NCBI GenBank assembly: GCA_035514535.1
Contig: DATKAZ010000069.1
Coordinates: forward strand, 124,001 to 188,000
Direction of reading: 5' to 3'
Length of the DNA stretch: 64,000 nucleotides
DNA from: XN24 sp035514535
Lineage (GTDB): Bacteria > Pseudomonadota > Gammaproteobacteria > Steroidobacterales > XN24
Shown: positions 62,337-64,000 of the stretch, one piece after another
How the letters are laid out: each line of letters begins with the position of its first letter
Numbering within the stretch: position 1 is the first letter of the stretch
The notes under the pieces: generated by a model
Told to the model about the DNA's origin: nothing
The model's input: the letters and a program-made list of their open reading frames with translations, nothing else
The model's database searches: none
Position numbers and translations under genes: made by a program

Positions 62337-63860
62337 ATGACCGACGAGGCTGCAACGCTCCTGCGCCGCGCCGCGCAATTTCATCGCCACGGCCAACGAC
62401 GCGAAGCCATTGCCGTCTACCGGCGCCTGCTGGCGCTAATGCCGGAGCACACTGATTGCTGGTATGAACTCGGCTACCTGTTGAAGGGCGAGGGTCAGTA
62501 CGATGAAGCTCTGGCGGCTTACGGTGAAGCGCTGGCCCGGGGGGTCGGGGAACCGGCCGAGGTCCACCTCAACCGCGCGGTCATCTATTCCGATCACCTG
62601 AGGCAGGATCAGGCGGCCGAGCGGGAACTGCGCGCCGCGCTCGCGATCGACCCGGATTACCTTCCCGCGCTGCTGAATCTCGGCAACCTGCTGGAAGAAC
62701 GCGGCCAACGGGAGGACGCGCTTGCCACCTACGACCGCATTCTCTCCGGCGGGGACCAGCCGGGCGACGATCGCCAGAAGGCGTTGCGCAGCGAGGCGCT
62801 CGCCCGGGTCGCCCAGCTGCGCAAGCCGGGCGACGCGGACGACCCCTTGCTGCAACAGCTGGAGACGGCGGCAGCAGATGTCGCACTCGACCATGCAACA
62901 CGAGCCAACCTGCTCTTTTCGCTCGGCCGGGCCCGCGACGCGCTTGGTCATTACGATCATGCCTTTGCAGCTTTCGCGGCGGCCAACCGCCACGCGAGAC
63001 AAACGGGGCCGGCCTATTCCCGGGTCCGCGCGCGGCGCCTCACAGATGCGCTGATCGCCACGTTCTCGCGGCCTGCTGCGGGCGACCTCCACGATGCCGC
63101 GCCGGTCGGCATCGAACCATTATTCATCTGTGGCTTGTTCCGCTCGGGATCGACGCTGCTCGAACAGGTGCTCGCGACGCATCAAGGAGTGATCGCGGGT
63201 GGTGAGATCGATTTCCTGCCGCGCCTCGTGCGCGGCCCGTTGGCGCCCTTCCCTGCCTCCGTGGCCACGCTCGACGAGCAGCGCCTGGCGGCGCTGGCCG
63301 ACGACTACCTGGCGCACCTGCAACATCTGTTCCCGGATAGCCGGCGTGCAGGCGCGATCATCACGGACAAACGCCCGGACAACTTCCTGCTTATCGGCCT
63401 GATCAAGCGCTTGTTTCCGAAAGCGAGAATCATCCACACGGTGCGTAACCCGCTCGACAACGGCTTCTCGATCTTCATGCAGCACCTGGACCAGCGGGCC
63501 ATGCGCTATTCCAGCGACCTCGGCGATATCGGTCATTATTACGGGCAGTATCGGCGGTTGATGGCGCACTGGAAGAGGCTCTACGGAGAAAGCATCCTGG
63601 ACTTCGATTACGACGCCTTCGTGCGTGCACCGCGGCCGACGCTGGAGGGGCTGCTCGCATTCCTCGGACTCGAGTGGGAAGAACGCTGCCTGGACTTCCA
63701 CCGCCTCGGTAACACCGTCAAGACGGCCAGCTACTGGCAGGTGCGTCGCCCGCTCTACCATGAGGCCTCGGGACGCTGGCGCTCGTACGAGGCGCATCTC
63801 TCTCCCCTGGTGGCAGCGCTGCAGGAGGCAGGGATTCCCGAGTCAGAGTGGCGCGGATAG
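62337..63860 (+). CDS. TPR-repeat sulfotransferase
   Basis: 507 residues. N-terminal half: TPR repeats (AAQFHRHGQRREAIAVYRRL, ELGYLLKGEGQYDEALAAYG, LNLGNLLEERGQREDALATY). C-terminal half: a sulfotransferase with PAPS 5'-phosphosulfate loop FICGLFRSGSTLLEQVLATH, the 3'-phosphate site RNPLDNGFSIF and TDKRPDNFLLIG. It transfers sulfate from PAPS to a hydroxyl or amine. ATG 62337 is used; it starts 14 bases after the radical SAM stop, so the two are one operon. In other bacteria this family often goes with a receptor and PF13759-like 2OG oxygenases, as here. Confidence 0.9.
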   Translation: MTDEAATLLRRAAQFHRHGQRREAIAVYRRLLALMPEHTDCWYELGYLLKGEGQYDEALAAYGEALARGVGEPAEVHLNRAVIYSDHLRQDQAAERELRAALAIDPDYLPALLNLGNLLEERGQREDALATYDRILSGGDQPGDDRQKALRSEALARVAQLRKPGDADDPLLQQLETAAADVALDHATRANLLFSLGRARDALGHYDHAFAAFAAANRHARQTGPAYSRVRARRLTDALIATFSRPAAGDLHDAAPVGIEPLFICGLFRSGSTLLEQVLATHQGVIAGGEIDFLPRLVRGPLAPFPASVATLDEQRLAALADDYLAHLQHLFPDSRRAGAIITDKRPDNFLLIGLIKRLFPKARIIHTVRNPLDNGFSIFMQHLDQRAMRYSSDLGDIGHYYGQYRRLMAHWKRLYGESILDFDYDAFVRAPRPTLEGLLAFLGLEWEERCLDFHRLGNTVKTASYWQVRRPLYHEASGRWRSYEAHLSPLVAALQEAGIPESEWRG

Positions 63861-63867
63861 CAGCTTG

Positions 63868-64000
63868 CTAGTCCAGCGGCGTCATATCGAAGGCCACCGT
63901 GATGCGCGGCGCCTCATCCTCAAAAGGAACGGTACCGTGCCACATGTAGGACGGAAACAGTGCCAGGTAGCCCACCCGCGGGCGAATCACTCGCCTCGGC
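63868..64000 (-). CDS. 2OG-Fe(II) oxygenase C-terminus (PF13759-like), partial
   Basis: The last 43 residues are visible: RVGYLALFPSYMWHGTVPFE, then RITVAFDMTPLD before a TAG at 63868-63870. The pattern G-x-L-x-x-FPS-x-x-x-H-x-x-x-PF...RI(S/T)-(V/I)-A-F-(N/D) is typical of the C-terminal half of the putative 2OG-Fe(II) oxygenases: it holds the distal Fe-binding His (WHGT) and the 2OG-binding Arg (R-I-T). It is convergent with the sulfotransferase gene (7 bases between stops). N-terminus is outside the window. Confidence 0.75.
   Translation of the reverse strand, partial: PRRVIRPRVGYLALFPSYMWHGTVPFEDEAPRITVAFDMTPLD

Overview
The window is a single, very GC-rich, gene-dense stretch of chromosome. 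Gene content points to a Gammaproteobacterium: a DUF3450/TtpC-type TonB energising operon, a large TonB-dependent receptor, RlmJ, HemN, CueR/CopA, a PhoP/PhoQ-like two-component pair, GlgC/GlgA and many outer-membrane and periplasmic proteins. I cannot assign a genus. The style resembles Steroidobacter-, Woeseia- or Chromatiales-like lineages, but that is an impression only. No rRNA, tRNA, CRISPR array, phage module or intact insertion sequence was seen.

Layout. 1-5304: the start of an ABC ATPase gene, a GNAT acetyltransferase remnant lacking its middle, a copper-export operon (copA, cueR) behind a textbook CueR promoter, and a BNR-repeat protein paired with a MoaD/ThiS-type sulfur carrier. 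5365-12434: cell-wall genes starting head to head (L,D-transpeptidase; Tat-exported DUF882/MepK-like hydrolase), azoreductase, a sodium symporter, MsrA, a NERD-like protein and a WYL regulator. 12620-20579: a signalling block with a REC-PAS histidine kinase, a bona fide KaiB, a 1179-residue hybrid kinase with five PAS-like regions, and a REC-EAL-hemerythrin-GGDEF protein; no kaiC is present. 20638-24160: a TVP38/DedA-flavoprotein disulfide reductase fusion overlapping two small glycosyltransferases. 24261-30060: a small conserved protein, a PepSY/response regulator/histidine kinase operon, a glycine-zipper protein and a FlgO/TPR protein. 30221-35057: DUF2189 membrane protein, DRG-like GTPase, ABC1 kinase and NhaC antiporter. 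35068-38676: phosphatase, RlmJ and two VanZ-like paralogues.

38786-42898 is a four-gene, fully overlapping operon (C39-like peptidase, RimK-like ATP-grasp ligase, GCS2 ligase, N-formylglutamate amidohydrolase-like enzyme) that looks like a pathway for making and trimming a glutamate-type peptide or amide. It is followed by a non-coding array of nested inverted repeats. 43271-49529: divergent glycogen genes glgC/glgA, a secreted protein with DUF192, hemN and a lipoprotein.

49764-64000 is an envelope and transport region: OmpA-type porin, a complete TonB energising operon (DUF3450, TtpC, ExbB, ExbD, TonB, TPR), a TonB-dependent receptor, a B12-type radical SAM protein whose N-terminus resembles PqqD/RRE folds, a TPR-sulfotransferase and, convergent, a 2OG-Fe(II) oxygenase cut by the window edge. 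These probably act together: import through the receptor, energised by the adjacent TonB system, plus a peptide- or metabolite-modifying enzyme set.

The strongest candidates for undescribed biology are the KaiB/kinase/c-di-GMP block without KaiC, the C39-RimK-GCS2-amidohydrolase operon, and the receptor/radical SAM/sulfotransferase/2OG oxygenase island. Several palindromic repeats of REP type are scattered between genes (27043, 32071, 42918-43223, 47575).
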